Shown: in pieces, positions 34,451 to 42,857 of the stretch
How positions within the stretch are numbered: position 1 is the first letter of the stretch
Layout of the letters: each line of letters opens with the position of its first letter
Notes under the pieces: generated by a model
Seen by the model: only the letters and a program-made list of their open reading frames with translations
Databases searched by the model: none
Told to the model about the DNA's origin: nothing
Program-made: the position numbers and the translations under genes
Source of the DNA: Hyphomicrobiales bacterium
Lineage (GTDB): Bacteria > Pseudomonadota > Alphaproteobacteria > Rhizobiales > Rhizobiaceae
Reading direction: 5' to 3'
DNA length: 47,683 bases
Assembly (NCBI GenBank): GCA_900473745.1
Contig: UCMW01000007.1
Location: 802,287 to 849,969 of the forward strand

Positions 34451-35388
34451 GCACCCTCGCGATCCCCCCACTAAACCGCGTAGACATAGGCGTCTGCACT
34501 TTCCGGCGCCCGGAGCTGGAGCAAACATTGCGATCGCTCGCGGGCCTTGTTTTGCCCGAAGGTGTTTCTGTCCGTGTCATCGTTGCCGACAATGATACGT
34601 CGCCCTCAGCCCGCCCTTTGGTGGACAGGCTGTGCCCATCGATGCCGTTCCAGATCCTCTATGTGCACTGCCCCGTCGCCAACATATCGATCGCACGCAA
34701 CGCCTGTCTTCAAAACAGCGACGGGGACTTTCTTGCCTTTATAGACGACGACGAGGAGGCTTCCACCAATTGGCTGCTGCTGCTGCTGAAGACCGCGGAG
34801 GCGACAGGCGCTGATGCGGTACTGGGACCGGTCAGGGCGCGCTATGGGCAAGACGCTCCGGATTGGATGCGGCGCGGCGATTTTCATTCGACAGCACCGG
34901 TTTGGGTCGGGGGAGAGATCCGCACTGGTTATACCTGTAACGTGCTGCTGCGCCGGGGATCGCCGGCCGTCGCCGGCCGCAGCTTCAGTCTTGCCCTTGG
35001 CAAGAGCGGCGGTGAGGATACCGATTATTTCACCCACCTTCATCGATCCGGCGGCAAGATTGCCTACGCCGCGGAGGCCTTTGTCGAAGAGCCCGTGCCG
35101 CCCGCGCGTGCGCGGTTGTCCTGGCTAGCCAAACGCCGCTTTCGCATGGGCCAGACCCACGGCCGCCTGCTTGCGTCGAAAGCACCCTTGACGAAGCGGC
35201 CAATACAACTCGCTCTCGCTGCTGCCAAGGCGGGCTTTTGTCTTCTGGCAGGCTTGGTGTGTGCGCCTTTTGCGATCAAGCGCAACCGTTATGCGTTGCG
35301 CGCTGTGCTGCATATCGGCGTGGTCAGCGGCCTGATCGGCTTGCGCGAGATTCGGCAATACGGCGAACTGGAGGCCATTTCCCGATGA
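34447..35388 (+). CDS. exoM: Succinoglycan beta-1,4-glucosyltransferase ExoM
   Basis: A 313-residue GT2-family transferase with VDIGVCTFRRPELEQTLRSL, VADNDTS and LAFIDDDEEAS motifs and hydrophobic segments near the C-terminus. ExoM adds the fourth sugar of the repeat unit. It starts 4 bases inside exoA and ends 4 bases inside exoO (both ATGA overlaps). Confidence 0.92.
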   Translation: MSTLAIPPLNRVDIGVCTFRRPELEQTLRSLAGLVLPEGVSVRVIVADNDTSPSARPLVDRLCPSMPFQILYVHCPVANISIARNACLQNSDGDFLAFIDDDEEASTNWLLLLLKTAEATGADAVLGPVRARYGQDAPDWMRRGDFHSTAPVWVGGEIRTGYTCNVLLRRGSPAVAGRSFSLALGKSGGEDTDYFTHLHRSGGKIAYAAEAFVEEPVPPARARLSWLAKRRFRMGQTHGRLLASKAPLTKRPIQLALAAAKAGFCLLAGLVCAPFAIKRNRYALRAVLHIGVVSGLIGLREIRQYGELEAISR

Positions 35389-36356
35389 TTCAGTCGCACC
35401 CCGACGTCAGCATTGTCATCGCCGCGTTCAATGCCGCTCAGACGATCGACCGCGCGATCACCAGCGCCTTGGCGCAACAAGGTGTCTCGCTGGAAGTCGT
35501 CGTCAGTGACGATTGCTCGACCGACGCCACCCTCGCGGTCGTTCGCGCGATCGTCGATCCTCGTATACGGGTCGTTGCTCTGCCGCAGAACCGGGGGCCG
35601 GGAGCTGCACGCAACGTCGCGATCGATGCGGCTCGGGGTTGCTGGATCGCCGTGCTCGATGCAGACGATACCCTTCTTCCAGAGCGTCTCGCTCGAATGA
35701 TCGCCAAGGCGCAAGCCGCCAATGCCCAGATCGCCGTCGACAACCTGACCGTTGTCACAGCGGATGGCAAGACCATGGCCATGTTCGATGAGCGCCACCT
35801 GGCAGACAGTCAGGAACTCACCCTGCCCGCCTTCATTCAGTCCAACAGGCTTTTCCAATCGCAGCATAACTTTGGCTACATGAAGCCGGTCTTCAAAAGA
35901 CAATTCCTTTCAGACCAGGGGCTGCGCTTCAGCGAGAGCCTGAGGATTGGTGAAGACTACATCCTTTTGGCGTCCGCGCTGGCAGCCGGCGGACGATGTG
36001 TCGTCGACCCCAATGTCGGCTATTGCTATCATATCACAGAGGGATCGATATCGCGCGAGCTCCGGCTGGATCATGTCGAGGCCATGATCGCTGCCGACGC
36101 CGATTTCCTTCGCCGCTATCGGCTGGACGCCCCAGCCTTGTCCGCGCAAAGTCGCCGCCGGCGCAGCCTTATTCACGGGCACGCCTTCCTGACATTGATC
36201 GACTGCCTGAAGCGTCGGTCTTACGGACAAGCCCTCGTCACAGCGCTGCGCAACCCCGTTGCGATTCGCCATTTCAAAATGCCGATTGCCAAGCGGATCC
36301 GGCGACTTCGAAGTTTCAGCAAACAACCTAGCGGCTCGATGGTGCAGCAGCGCTGA
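35385..36356 (+). CDS. exoO: Succinoglycan beta-1,6-glucosyltransferase ExoO
   Basis: A 323-residue GT2-family transferase with VSIVIAAFNAAQTIDRAITS, SDDCSTD, AVLDADDTL and IGEDYILL motifs, closely resembling ExoU in architecture. ExoO adds the fifth sugar (beta-1,6). The real start is ATG 35385, overlapping the exoM stop; an open frame from 35238 lies inside exoM. Confidence 0.9.
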   Translation: MIQSHPDVSIVIAAFNAAQTIDRAITSALAQQGVSLEVVVSDDCSTDATLAVVRAIVDPRIRVVALPQNRGPGAARNVAIDAARGCWIAVLDADDTLLPERLARMIAKAQAANAQIAVDNLTVVTADGKTMAMFDERHLADSQELTLPAFIQSNRLFQSQHNFGYMKPVFKRQFLSDQGLRFSESLRIGEDYILLASALAAGGRCVVDPNVGYCYHITEGSISRELRLDHVEAMIAADADFLRRYRLDAPALSAQSRRRRSLIHGHAFLTLIDCLKRRSYGQALVTALRNPVAIRHFKMPIAKRIRRLRSFSKQPSGSMVQQR

Positions 36357-36391
36357 AGGGTGAAGCCTCTTTTTAAGGAAGGATTTTAGGC

Positions 36392-37297
36392 ATGTCACAC
36401 ACGAAACCTATTCGAAAAGCGGTCATTCCGGTTGCGGGAAATGGGACACGTTTTCTGCCCGCTACCAAGGCGATGCCGAAAGAGATGCTACCGATAGTGG
36501 ACAGGCCGGTCGTTCAGTATGCCGTTGATGAGGCGCGTCAGGCCGGTATTGAGCATATCGTCTTCGTGACCGGTCGGAACAAGCAGATGATAGAAGATCA
36601 TTTCGACGTTAATCCAGAGCTCATGAGCTCTCTTTCTCGCGCCGGGAAAAGCGCACAGTTGTCAGAACTGATCGACATGCTTCCGACCGCAGGCTCCGTC
36701 AGTTTTACAAGACAGCAAGCACCTCTCGGCCTGGGCCACGCTGTCTGGTGTGCCCGGGAGATGGTTGGGGACGAACCCTTCGCTTTGCTCCTGCCTGATA
36801 TGGTTTCGCACGGAGAACGCGGCTGCATGGCCGGTCTTGTTGAGTTATACGCTGAAACAGGTGGCAACATCCTGGGAGTTGAACAATGTGCTCATGAAGA
36901 CGTGTCGAAATATGGCATCGTGGGCGTTGGCGACACTGTCAAACATGGATTTGCCGTCACTGAGATGGTGGAAAAACCTAACCCTGATGACGCTCCGTCA
37001 AACCTCTTTCTCAATGGTCGATACATCCTACAACCCAGCATCTTCGAGAAGTTGGCTGACCAGCCCCGCGGCGCCGGCGATGAGATCCAGCTGACAGATG
37101 CAATGGTCGCTTTGAGCAAGAGCGAGACATTCCACGCGCATCCTTATCAAGGTCGAACTTTCGACTGTGGTTGCAAGCATGGTTTCCTTGAAGCGAATGT
37201 CGCCTTTGCGCTTGCCAGGGCGGATATGAATGAGCTGATTTTTGACTCATTGAAATCGATGATTGCATCCCACCAACGTGGCTTCGGAAGCGCCTAA
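36392..37297 (+). CDS. exoN: UTP-glucose-1-phosphate uridylyltransferase ExoN
   Basis: A 301-residue GalU-type nucleotidyltransferase making UDP-glucose for succinoglycan. The N-terminal signature [20 protein letters not shown] and the [13 protein letters not shown] motif are diagnostic. AAGGAAGG precedes the ATG, 35 bases after exoO. Most genomes also carry a housekeeping galU, so this copy is probably dedicated to exopolysaccharide. Confidence 0.94.
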   Translation: MSHTKPIRKAVIPVAGNGTRFLPATKAMPKEMLPIVDRPVVQYAVDEARQAGIEHIVFVTGRNKQMIEDHFDVNPELMSSLSRAGKSAQLSELIDMLPTAGSVSFTRQQAPLGLGHAVWCAREMVGDEPFALLLPDMVSHGERGCMAGLVELYAETGGNILGVEQCAHEDVSKYGIVGVGDTVKHGFAVTEMVEKPNPDDAPSNLFLNGRYILQPSIFEKLADQPRGAGDEIQLTDAMVALSKSETFHAHPYQGRTFDCGCKHGFLEANVAFALARADMNELIFDSLKSMIASHQRGFGSA

Positions 37298-37304
37298 ACC
37301 ACTG

Positions 37305-37330
37305 GTCGCAACCTCGCATAAGGTTGCGAC
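37305..37330 (+). terminator. 10-bp stem-loop between exoN and exoP
   Basis: GTCGCAACCT (37305-37314) and AGGTTGCGAC (37321-37330) pair perfectly around a six-base loop, 7 bases after the exoN stop. No T-run follows, so this may be an attenuating or mRNA-stabilising hairpin, or a protein-binding dyad, rather than a full terminator. exoP is reported to have its own promoter in S. meliloti. Confidence 0.5.
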
Positions 37331-37390
37331 ACGCGATGACGACGGCGGAGACAATCTCCAGACGAAAACCTTTCGAAGCGGAACGAGAAC

Positions 37391-39811
37391 ATGAGCCTCC
37401 CCCTCCCCAGCCATAATGTCGCAATGCGCGCGAATAAGGATGACAATGACTCCTTCATAGACCTTGAACGGCTCTTGGCATCGGCTTGGCGCAGGCGGGC
37501 GATCATTGCCCTGACGACCGCAGCCTTTCTGCTGCTGGGCGTTGCGTACCTTGTGGCGACAGTCCCGGTCTACACGTCGATGACGCAGATCCTGCTGGAC
37601 GAGGAAATGGCTCGTTACACACAAGAGGAACTGACGCCACCGCAGAGCAGGCAGCAGGTTGACACCCAGATCTCAAGCGCGGTGGAAATTCTGAAATCGA
37701 ACAAGTTGGCCCTGAGGGTGGTCGATGAGGCCGCACTTGCCGACAACGCAACCATCCTCAATCCGCCCAAGAGCTTGCTTGACACGGCGAAGTCGCTCCC
37801 GCGCAGCTTACTCGGCCTCTTTACGGATGAGGTCTCCGAGGCAAGCTCGACAGAGGGCAAGAGGCAGAAGGCCGCAGCCATGCTGCAGCAATCCATCACG
37901 GTGGAACGTGTCGGTCGAAGTGCGGTGGTTGCCCTGTCATACCGCTCACCGGATGCTCAATTGGCGGCAAAGGTCGCCAATGCCTATGCGGCTGCCTATA
38001 AAGCCGATCAACTCAACGCCAATTTCGACGCCGCAGAGGGCGCTTCAATCTGGCTCAAGGAAAGATTGGACGACCTGAGAGGCCGCGCCCAGACGGCCGC
38101 CCTCGAGGTTGAGCGTTTCAAGGCGGAAAACGGACTGACCTCTACGCGTGGCGAGCTGATGTCAGAACAGCAGCTGACCGATCTCAACAGCCAGTTGATC
38201 ATCGCCCAGACTGACGTCGGAAGGGCCTCGGCTCGCTACGAACAGTTCAAGTCGATCGTCGACCAGGGAGCAAGTTCAGTTGCCAGGAACGCAACGGTCG
38301 GAACAAGCGATGCCGGCAATTCAGTCCTTCAAGATCTACGCGCCCGTTATCTTACAATTGAACAGCGAGAGCGAGAGGTCACCGGGAGCTTCGGGACAGA
38401 CCACCCACAGGCCGTGGCGCTGAAAGCGGAGAAAGACGAAATCGCTCAGCAGATCTATTCAGAATTTCAGCGTCTTACCGAAAGTTATAGGAACGAATAC
38501 GAAGTGGCCCGTTCCAGAGAAGAAGCGGTGCGCCAACGCATAGAAGGGGTCACTGGTACGAATTCTGTTGCAACTCAGTCTCTCGTACATTTGCGAGAAC
38601 TTGAGCAGAAGTCCACCTCGTTAAAAACCCTGTATCAATCCTATCTGGAACGCTTCGAACAAGCGAACCAGAACCAGACGTCAACGATACCGTCAGCCCG
38701 GGTGATTTCGGATGCGGGTGTCCCTGTCTCGCCGTCCAGTCCAAAGAAAACCATGGTACTGGCCCTATCGACGGTGCTCGGCTTGATGGCCGGCAGTGCG
38801 CTCGCTTTTGCGAAGGAAATGCAGGACCGTAGTTTCAGACTTGTGAGTGCGATTTCATCGGAACTAGGTAAAACCTCTTTCGGCTATCTTCCGCTTGTGG
38901 GCTCCAAGCCGGTGACGGCTTTTGAACACATGCGACGACTGGTCAAACAAGGCCGCAGAAACTCTCCCAGGCCGTCACCTTCACCACCGCTTGAGCGAAT
39001 GACAAGGCTAGTGCTCGAAGCACCACACTCGGCCTTTGCCGAAACGCTGCGCAACGTGAAGCTCGTCAGCGATATGAGCCTCAAGGCAGGTCAGAACAAG
39101 GTCATCGGTGTGGTCTCGTCACTGCCTGGAGAGGGCAAGACGACTGTCGCGACTAATTTTGCCATGCTGCTTGCTGCGAGCGGCAAGCGCACACTCTTAA
39201 TCGACGCTGATCTTCGCAAGCCCCGGCTCAGCCGAATGCTAAAGCCGGCGCCAAAGGCAGGCCTTTTCGAGGCAATTGCCAGTGACGTCGCTTGGACCAG
39301 TCTTGTTCGGGTCGACGCACAGTCAAAGCTTGCGATTTTACCCATAGCCCTTCAAATCGCGGGCGAGGGGATGCCCTCGCCCACCGAGCTTCTGGCATCC
39401 CCTCGCATGGTGAGCCTCATCGATGGCGCCCGTCAGCATTTTGAGTATGTGATTGTCGATCTCGCTCCGCTTGGGCCTGTGATGGATGCCAACGTGCTTT
39501 CCAGTCAACTGGACGGCTTCATCCTCGTCGTCGAATGGGGAAAGACCCCGGTACAGCTGGTTACCGATCTCCTGGATGCCCAGCCGCTCGTCGCCTCGAA
39601 GATCCTCGGCGTGCTCCTCAACAAAACCGACATGGACCAGCTACCACATTACGGCCCGTCGGGCGGACCTGAAAAATATTACGATCGATATGAAGGCTAT
39701 TATCAGCAACCGATAGTGACTGCGCCCGCAAGCACGGTCGGTCGACCCAGCCCTTCGGTCAACACAAGCCCTGCGCCAAAGGGCGAACCGGTTTCTTCAG
39801 CCACTGCTTGA
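37391..39811 (+). CDS. exoP: Polysaccharide co-polymerase/tyrosine autokinase ExoP
   Basis: An 806-residue inner-membrane protein. The N-terminal Wzz domain has membrane segments near residues 37-57 and 450-472, the second bearing the proline-rich VPVSPSSPKK motif. A large periplasmic coiled coil lies between them. The cytoplasmic BY-kinase domain shows Walker A LPGEGKTT near 577-584, Walker A' LLIDADLRKP near 601-610, Walker B VIVDLAPLGP near 686 and a C-terminal tyrosine cluster KYYDRYEGYY near 761-770. ExoP sets chain length and couples polymerisation to export with ExoF and ExoQ. Confidence 0.95.
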   Translation: MSLPLPSHNVAMRANKDDNDSFIDLERLLASAWRRRAIIALTTAAFLLLGVAYLVATVPVYTSMTQILLDEEMARYTQEELTPPQSRQQVDTQISSAVEILKSNKLALRVVDEAALADNATILNPPKSLLDTAKSLPRSLLGLFTDEVSEASSTEGKRQKAAAMLQQSITVERVGRSAVVALSYRSPDAQLAAKVANAYAAAYKADQLNANFDAAEGASIWLKERLDDLRGRAQTAALEVERFKAENGLTSTRGELMSEQQLTDLNSQLIIAQTDVGRASARYEQFKSIVDQGASSVARNATVGTSDAGNSVLQDLRARYLTIEQREREVTGSFGTDHPQAVALKAEKDEIAQQIYSEFQRLTESYRNEYEVARSREEAVRQRIEGVTGTNSVATQSLVHLRELEQKSTSLKTLYQSYLERFEQANQNQTSTIPSARVISDAGVPVSPSSPKKTMVLALSTVLGLMAGSALAFAKEMQDRSFRLVSAISSELGKTSFGYLPLVGSKPVTAFEHMRRLVKQGRRNSPRPSPSPPLERMTRLVLEAPHSAFAETLRNVKLVSDMSLKAGQNKVIGVVSSLPGEGKTTVATNFAMLLAASGKRTLLIDADLRKPRLSRMLKPAPKAGLFEAIASDVAWTSLVRVDAQSKLAILPIALQIAGEGMPSPTELLASPRMVSLIDGARQHFEYVIVDLAPLGPVMDANVLSSQLDGFILVVEWGKTPVQLVTDLLDAQPLVASKILGVLLNKTDMDQLPHYGPSGGPEKYYDRYEGYYQQPIVTAPASTVGRPSPSVNTSPAPKGEPVSSATA

Positions 39812-39812
39812 T

Positions 39813-39834
39813 GCAAAGCATCACTATGCTTTGC
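39813..39834 (+). terminator. Hairpin right after the exoP stop
   Basis: GCAAAGCAT (39813-39821) pairs perfectly with ATGCTTTGC (39826-39834) over a four-base loop, beginning 2 bases after the exoP stop codon. Its right arm touches the end of the IS3 remnant. It lacks a T-run but is the natural end point of the exo operon. Confidence 0.5.
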
Positions 39835-39992
39835 TAAACGAAATGCTTCCTGTGAAAGGTCGTCAGGATCGCCTCCGCCATCGATTTGCCGTGTGCATTC
39901 AGCACGTCAACCTGACGAAGCGTTGTGACGATCTCTTCCGCCTTGTGTCTTTTCACTGGCATTTCAATGTCCTTCTGCGGCTCATAAGCCAT
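39834..39992 (-). pseudogene. IS3-family OrfA transposase remnant
   Basis: From ATG 39992 the minus strand encodes 52 residues. The core KAEEIVTTLRQVDVL...GKSMAEAI matches the helix-turn-helix start of IS3-family OrfA proteins (typically KPEEIV-x-KLRQVDVL-x-x-x-G). Similarity ends after AEAI and a stop follows at 39834-39836, so over a third of OrfA and all of OrfB are missing. It marks a recombination scar at the exoP-side border of the exo cluster. Confidence 0.65.
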
Positions 39993-40037
39993 ACTTCAAA
40001 AAGGACCACTTTTCAGGGGGCAAACCAGCACCTCAGT

Positions 40038-40877
40038 CTATATGCTTCCAATGCGACGTTCCACGCCAACAGTTTCGAAGAACCGTCCTATACAGATTGC
40101 TACATGCGAAGGGTCTTCCCAATGAGGATTGTGCCCGAACCCCTTCAGGAGGACTGTCCTTGCATCGGGCAGCACGCTCGCAAGAGCGACGCGATGGGCC
40201 GCATCGAAAAGCATGTCATCGCTACCGGCTATGCAGAGGACCGGTTGCAGAATCCGGTCTGCAATTTCCGTCAAATCAAGCCGGGAAAATTCCCCGAGTA
40301 TGCCTTTCCAGATGCGGGATGGAATTGCCGCAGCCTCGCGGCTCAGGGGATCGAGGAAGGATCGATCGACGGGATGCGGACCGGCATGCCAGACGTCGAA
40401 AAAGGGGTCGGCGGGATCGATCGGATCGATAAGCTGCCGGATGGCATGCGTGATCGGATCGCTCTCCGGGAAGGCCGGCCGTAACGTTGCCGAGATCAGA
40501 ACCAGGGCCTCGACCACTCCTGGCAGCCGCTCCGCAAGCACCATGCCGACCATCGCCCCCATAGAATGCCCGATCACGAGGCAACGGTCGATGCCGAGGG
40601 TGACCAGCAAGGCGGCGATGTCATCGACGAAATCGCCGACCGTCAGGCCATCACCGGCGACGGACGCGCCATGGCCCGGCAGGTCGGGAATGATCAGGCG
40701 GTGCCCCTCAACGTACGGCTCTAGCAGCGAGAAGCTGCGACTGGAGTCCGAATAGCCGTGCAGGAGCAGAAGCACCGGCCCCTGCCCGCCGCTGTCGATA
40801 AAAGCCATCGGCCGGCCGTCTGGCAAACTCAGAGAACGTTTGCGCCCCGCCCAGCCTTGCTGGTCGATCGGCGTCAC
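40038..40877 (-). CDS. Alpha/beta-hydrolase-fold enzyme
   Basis: A 279-residue cytosolic hydrolase. It shows an oxyanion LLLLHGYSDSSRSF loop, nucleophile Ser in GHSMG (about residue 104), a catalytic acid near CIAGSDD (about residue 224) and catalytic His in GFGHNPHWE (about residue 253). No signal peptide is seen. It starts 4 bases inside the stop of the choline-binding-type protein gene, so the two are coupled. Esterase, lipase or haloperoxidase-like activity cannot be separated by sequence; hydrolysis of an imported choline ester is a possibility. Confidence 0.8.
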   Translation of the reverse strand: MTPIDQQGWAGRKRSLSLPDGRPMAFIDSGGQGPVLLLLHGYSDSSRSFSLLEPYVEGHRLIIPDLPGHGASVAGDGLTVGDFVDDIAALLVTLGIDRCLVIGHSMGAMVGMVLAERLPGVVEALVLISATLRPAFPESDPITHAIRQLIDPIDPADPFFDVWHAGPHPVDRSFLDPLSREAAAIPSRIWKGILGEFSRLDLTEIADRILQPVLCIAGSDDMLFDAAHRVALASVLPDARTVLLKGFGHNPHWEDPSHVAICIGRFFETVGVERRIGSI

Positions 40878-41812
40878 AGGAAAAGCTTCGCCTTGACCAT
40901 GTCCCGGCCGCTCTTGCCGTCGAAACTGGTGACGCCATCAAGCCATGAGTCGAGCCGCTGCGGCTCGTCCACCAGCGCTTTCATCGCCGCCTCTTCGGGT
41001 GAAAGACCGTTCGTCATCAGATAGCCCATGCCCTTGTTTTCGAAGTCGATGTCGAAGGTTAGATTGGTCAGGAGCTTTGCGACGTTCGGGCATTCCTGGA
41101 GATAACCCTTGCGCACCTGCGTCGAGACCGTAGCGGCGCCGAAATCCGGGCCGTAGAACTTGTCGCCACCGGTCAGATACCGGATATCGAGCGCCGTGTT
41201 CATCGGGTGCGGCGCCCAGCCCTGGAAAACGATGAATTCCTTATTCTTGGCGTGACGCTGCACTTCGGCCAGCATGCCTTGTTCGCTCGATTCCACCACT
41301 TCCCAGCCATCAAGGCCGAGAGCGGAGTCTTTGGTCGCGTCGATCATCAACTGGTTCGAGCCGGGCTCGATGCCGTAGAGTTTCTTTTCAAACTGGTCGG
41401 GGAATTTCTGCAGATCGGCGAAATCCTTGACCCCCGCCTCCCAGACGTAAGTCGGCACCGCAAAGGTGTATTTCGCGCCCTTGAGATTGGTCACGACGTC
41501 CTCGACCGATCCGTCGTCCTTGTAGGGCTTGTAGTAGGCCACCATCGCCGGATCCCAATAACCGAGGAAGACGTCGAGATCCTTGTTTTTGAGGCTGAGA
41601 TAGATCACGTCGATGCCAAGAAGAGAACTTTGCGGCTCATAGCCGAGCGCCTTCAGGAGCGTTAGCGCGATGCCAGTGGTGAAGGCCAGGTCGTTCCAGC
41701 CTGGTTCGGCCATCCGCACGACCTTGCAGGTTTCTGGATCGGCGGCAAGCGCGGGGAGTGCGACAGTGCCGAGGAGTATGGAAAGCATGCCTGTCTTCAA
41801 CTGCTGTATCAT
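40874..41812 (-). CDS. ChoX-like glycine betaine/choline ABC binding protein
   Basis: A 312-residue OpuAC-type periplasmic binding protein. A signal peptide is cleaved near residue 23 (ALPALA|ADPE). Aromatic segments resembling the ligand cage of ChoX are present (GWNDLAF, GYWDPAM, FQGWAPHPMN). ATG 41812 follows GGGAG; a longer frame to 41845 would enter the operator region. In S. meliloti choX is followed by permease and ATPase genes (choWV), but here only a hydrolase follows, so the protein must use a transporter encoded elsewhere. The divergent gene is BetI-like. Confidence 0.82.
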   Translation of the reverse strand: MIQQLKTGMLSILLGTVALPALAADPETCKVVRMAEPGWNDLAFTTGIALTLLKALGYEPQSSLLGIDVIYLSLKNKDLDVFLGYWDPAMVAYYKPYKDDGSVEDVVTNLKGAKYTFAVPTYVWEAGVKDFADLQKFPDQFEKKLYGIEPGSNQLMIDATKDSALGLDGWEVVESSEQGMLAEVQRHAKNKEFIVFQGWAPHPMNTALDIRYLTGGDKFYGPDFGAATVSTQVRKGYLQECPNVAKLLTNLTFDIDFENKGMGYLMTNGLSPEEAAMKALVDEPQRLDSWLDGVTSFDGKSGRDMVKAKLFL

Positions 41813-41829
41813 CGCACTTCTCCCATGGA

Positions 41830-41865
41830 TTGACCGTTTAGTCATTTAATTGACCGTTGGGTCAA
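41830..41865. promoter_or_regulatory. Tandem TetR/BetI-type operators
   Basis: TTGACCGTTGGGTCAA (41850-41865) has perfect TTGACC/GGTCAA arms and TTGACCGTTTAGTCAT (41830-41845) is a degenerate second copy, 20 bp apart centre to centre. They lie between the divergent binding-protein and BetI-like genes. The arrangement fits autoregulation by the TetR protein. Confidence 0.65.
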
Positions 41866-41920
41866 CAATTGATCTTTGCAGAAGAATTGTCAATATTGGG
41901 TTACACGAACGGGCATAGGC

Positions 41921-42502
41921 ATGAGACTTACCAAAATCAGCGCAATCCGCCGCAAGGAACTGCGGCAGGCAGCTTTCGAGGTTCTACAGCGGGAAGGCAT
42001 GGCCGGCGCGACGCTTGAAAAAGTCGCAATCCATGCCGGAGCCTCGAAGGGCATCGTACTCCACTACTTTCACAACAAGCAGGAGCTATTCGAACATGCC
42101 ATGCGCGAAGCCAATGTCGCGCTGGGCCAAGCCGTTGTCGCGCGGCTGAAACGCGCTACGACTGCCTATGAAAGGCTGGACGCCATCATCGAGGGCAACT
42201 TCGAGGAGCGCTTCTTCCAGCCATCAATCTGCCATGCCTGGCTTTCGCTCTGTGCCGAGGTGCCACGCGAACCCAAGCTCGCCCGCATTCAGGCGGTGAT
42301 CCACGCCCGCATGCGCTCTAACTTGATGTCAGCCCTCGTGCACCTCCTGCCCCGCAGTGAATGCGAGGCAGTGGCCCTGACTATCACATCCTTAATCGAC
42401 GGGCTCTGGCTGCGCGCCGGACTTCAATCGGAACGTCTAACACGCGACAAAGCTCTTGCTCAGGTACGGGACTATCTCGACCATCGCATTCCTCGACGCT
42501 AA
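41921..42502 (+). CDS. BetI-like TetR-family repressor
   Basis: A 193-residue TetR-family regulator. The N-terminal helix-turn-helix reads TLEKVAIHAGASKGIVLHYF (about residues 28-47), with the preceding SAIRRKELRQAAFEVLQREG, very like BetI, the choline-responsive repressor. I chose ATG 41921 (MRLTKISAIRRKEL), which aligns with the family's N-terminus; an ATG at 41876 adds a 15-residue leader. It is divergent from the choline-binding-type protein and probably represses it in the absence of choline or a related ligand. Confidence 0.85.
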   Translation: MRLTKISAIRRKELRQAAFEVLQREGMAGATLEKVAIHAGASKGIVLHYFHNKQELFEHAMREANVALGQAVVARLKRATTAYERLDAIIEGNFEERFFQPSICHAWLSLCAEVPREPKLARIQAVIHARMRSNLMSALVHLLPRSECEAVALTITSLIDGLWLRAGLQSERLTRDKALAQVRDYLDHRIPRR

Positions 42503-42857
42503 AATTTTAGTCGCTAAGAAGTGGCGTTTTTCTATCAGGTCCGCAACTGCCTCCTTGAACAATGTGAACGACGACCCGCTGGCCATTTTTCCTAAGTTGC
42601 TGAAAAATCAGCCGTTGCTGCGTAACGTTGAATTATGGAACTTCTGATTGCCGGGCGGTCATTCAGCATCGACAAGAATCGATCCGCCCACCTCTCGATA
42701 GTCGACTGAACCTAGCGGCTCACACGTTTCGCCGATCATTAGGCTGGAAGGCGCAACTAAGAGCGCTTTTGACCGTCATTTGCCTGTCAGCCGGCAAGCC
42801 GCAGCATTTGTCGCAAATGTCTCATGGCCAGCCTTCTTTTTGCCGGCATGGGTCAAG
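42503..42857. other. Intergenic region with hairpin and repeat copy C
   Basis: No gene is visible in these 355 bases. A small perfect hairpin (GCTGA-AAAA-TCAGC, 42599-42612) lies just before the dispersed motif at 42622. The remainder shows no recognisable structure; short frames here have no family features. Confidence 0.4.
42622..42641 (+). repeat. Short dispersed motif, copy C (GTAACGTTGAATTATGGAAC)
   Basis: Nineteen of 20 bases match copy B at 18657-18676. It lies between the BetI-like gene and the end of the GDPD gene, outside any coding frame I accept. Confidence 0.45.

Noticed and set aside
39995..40037. IS21-type terminal sequence near GGACCACTTTTCA
   Set aside because: The word resembles IS21-family end sequences, but no IstA or IstB fragment or paired terminus is visible in the window.
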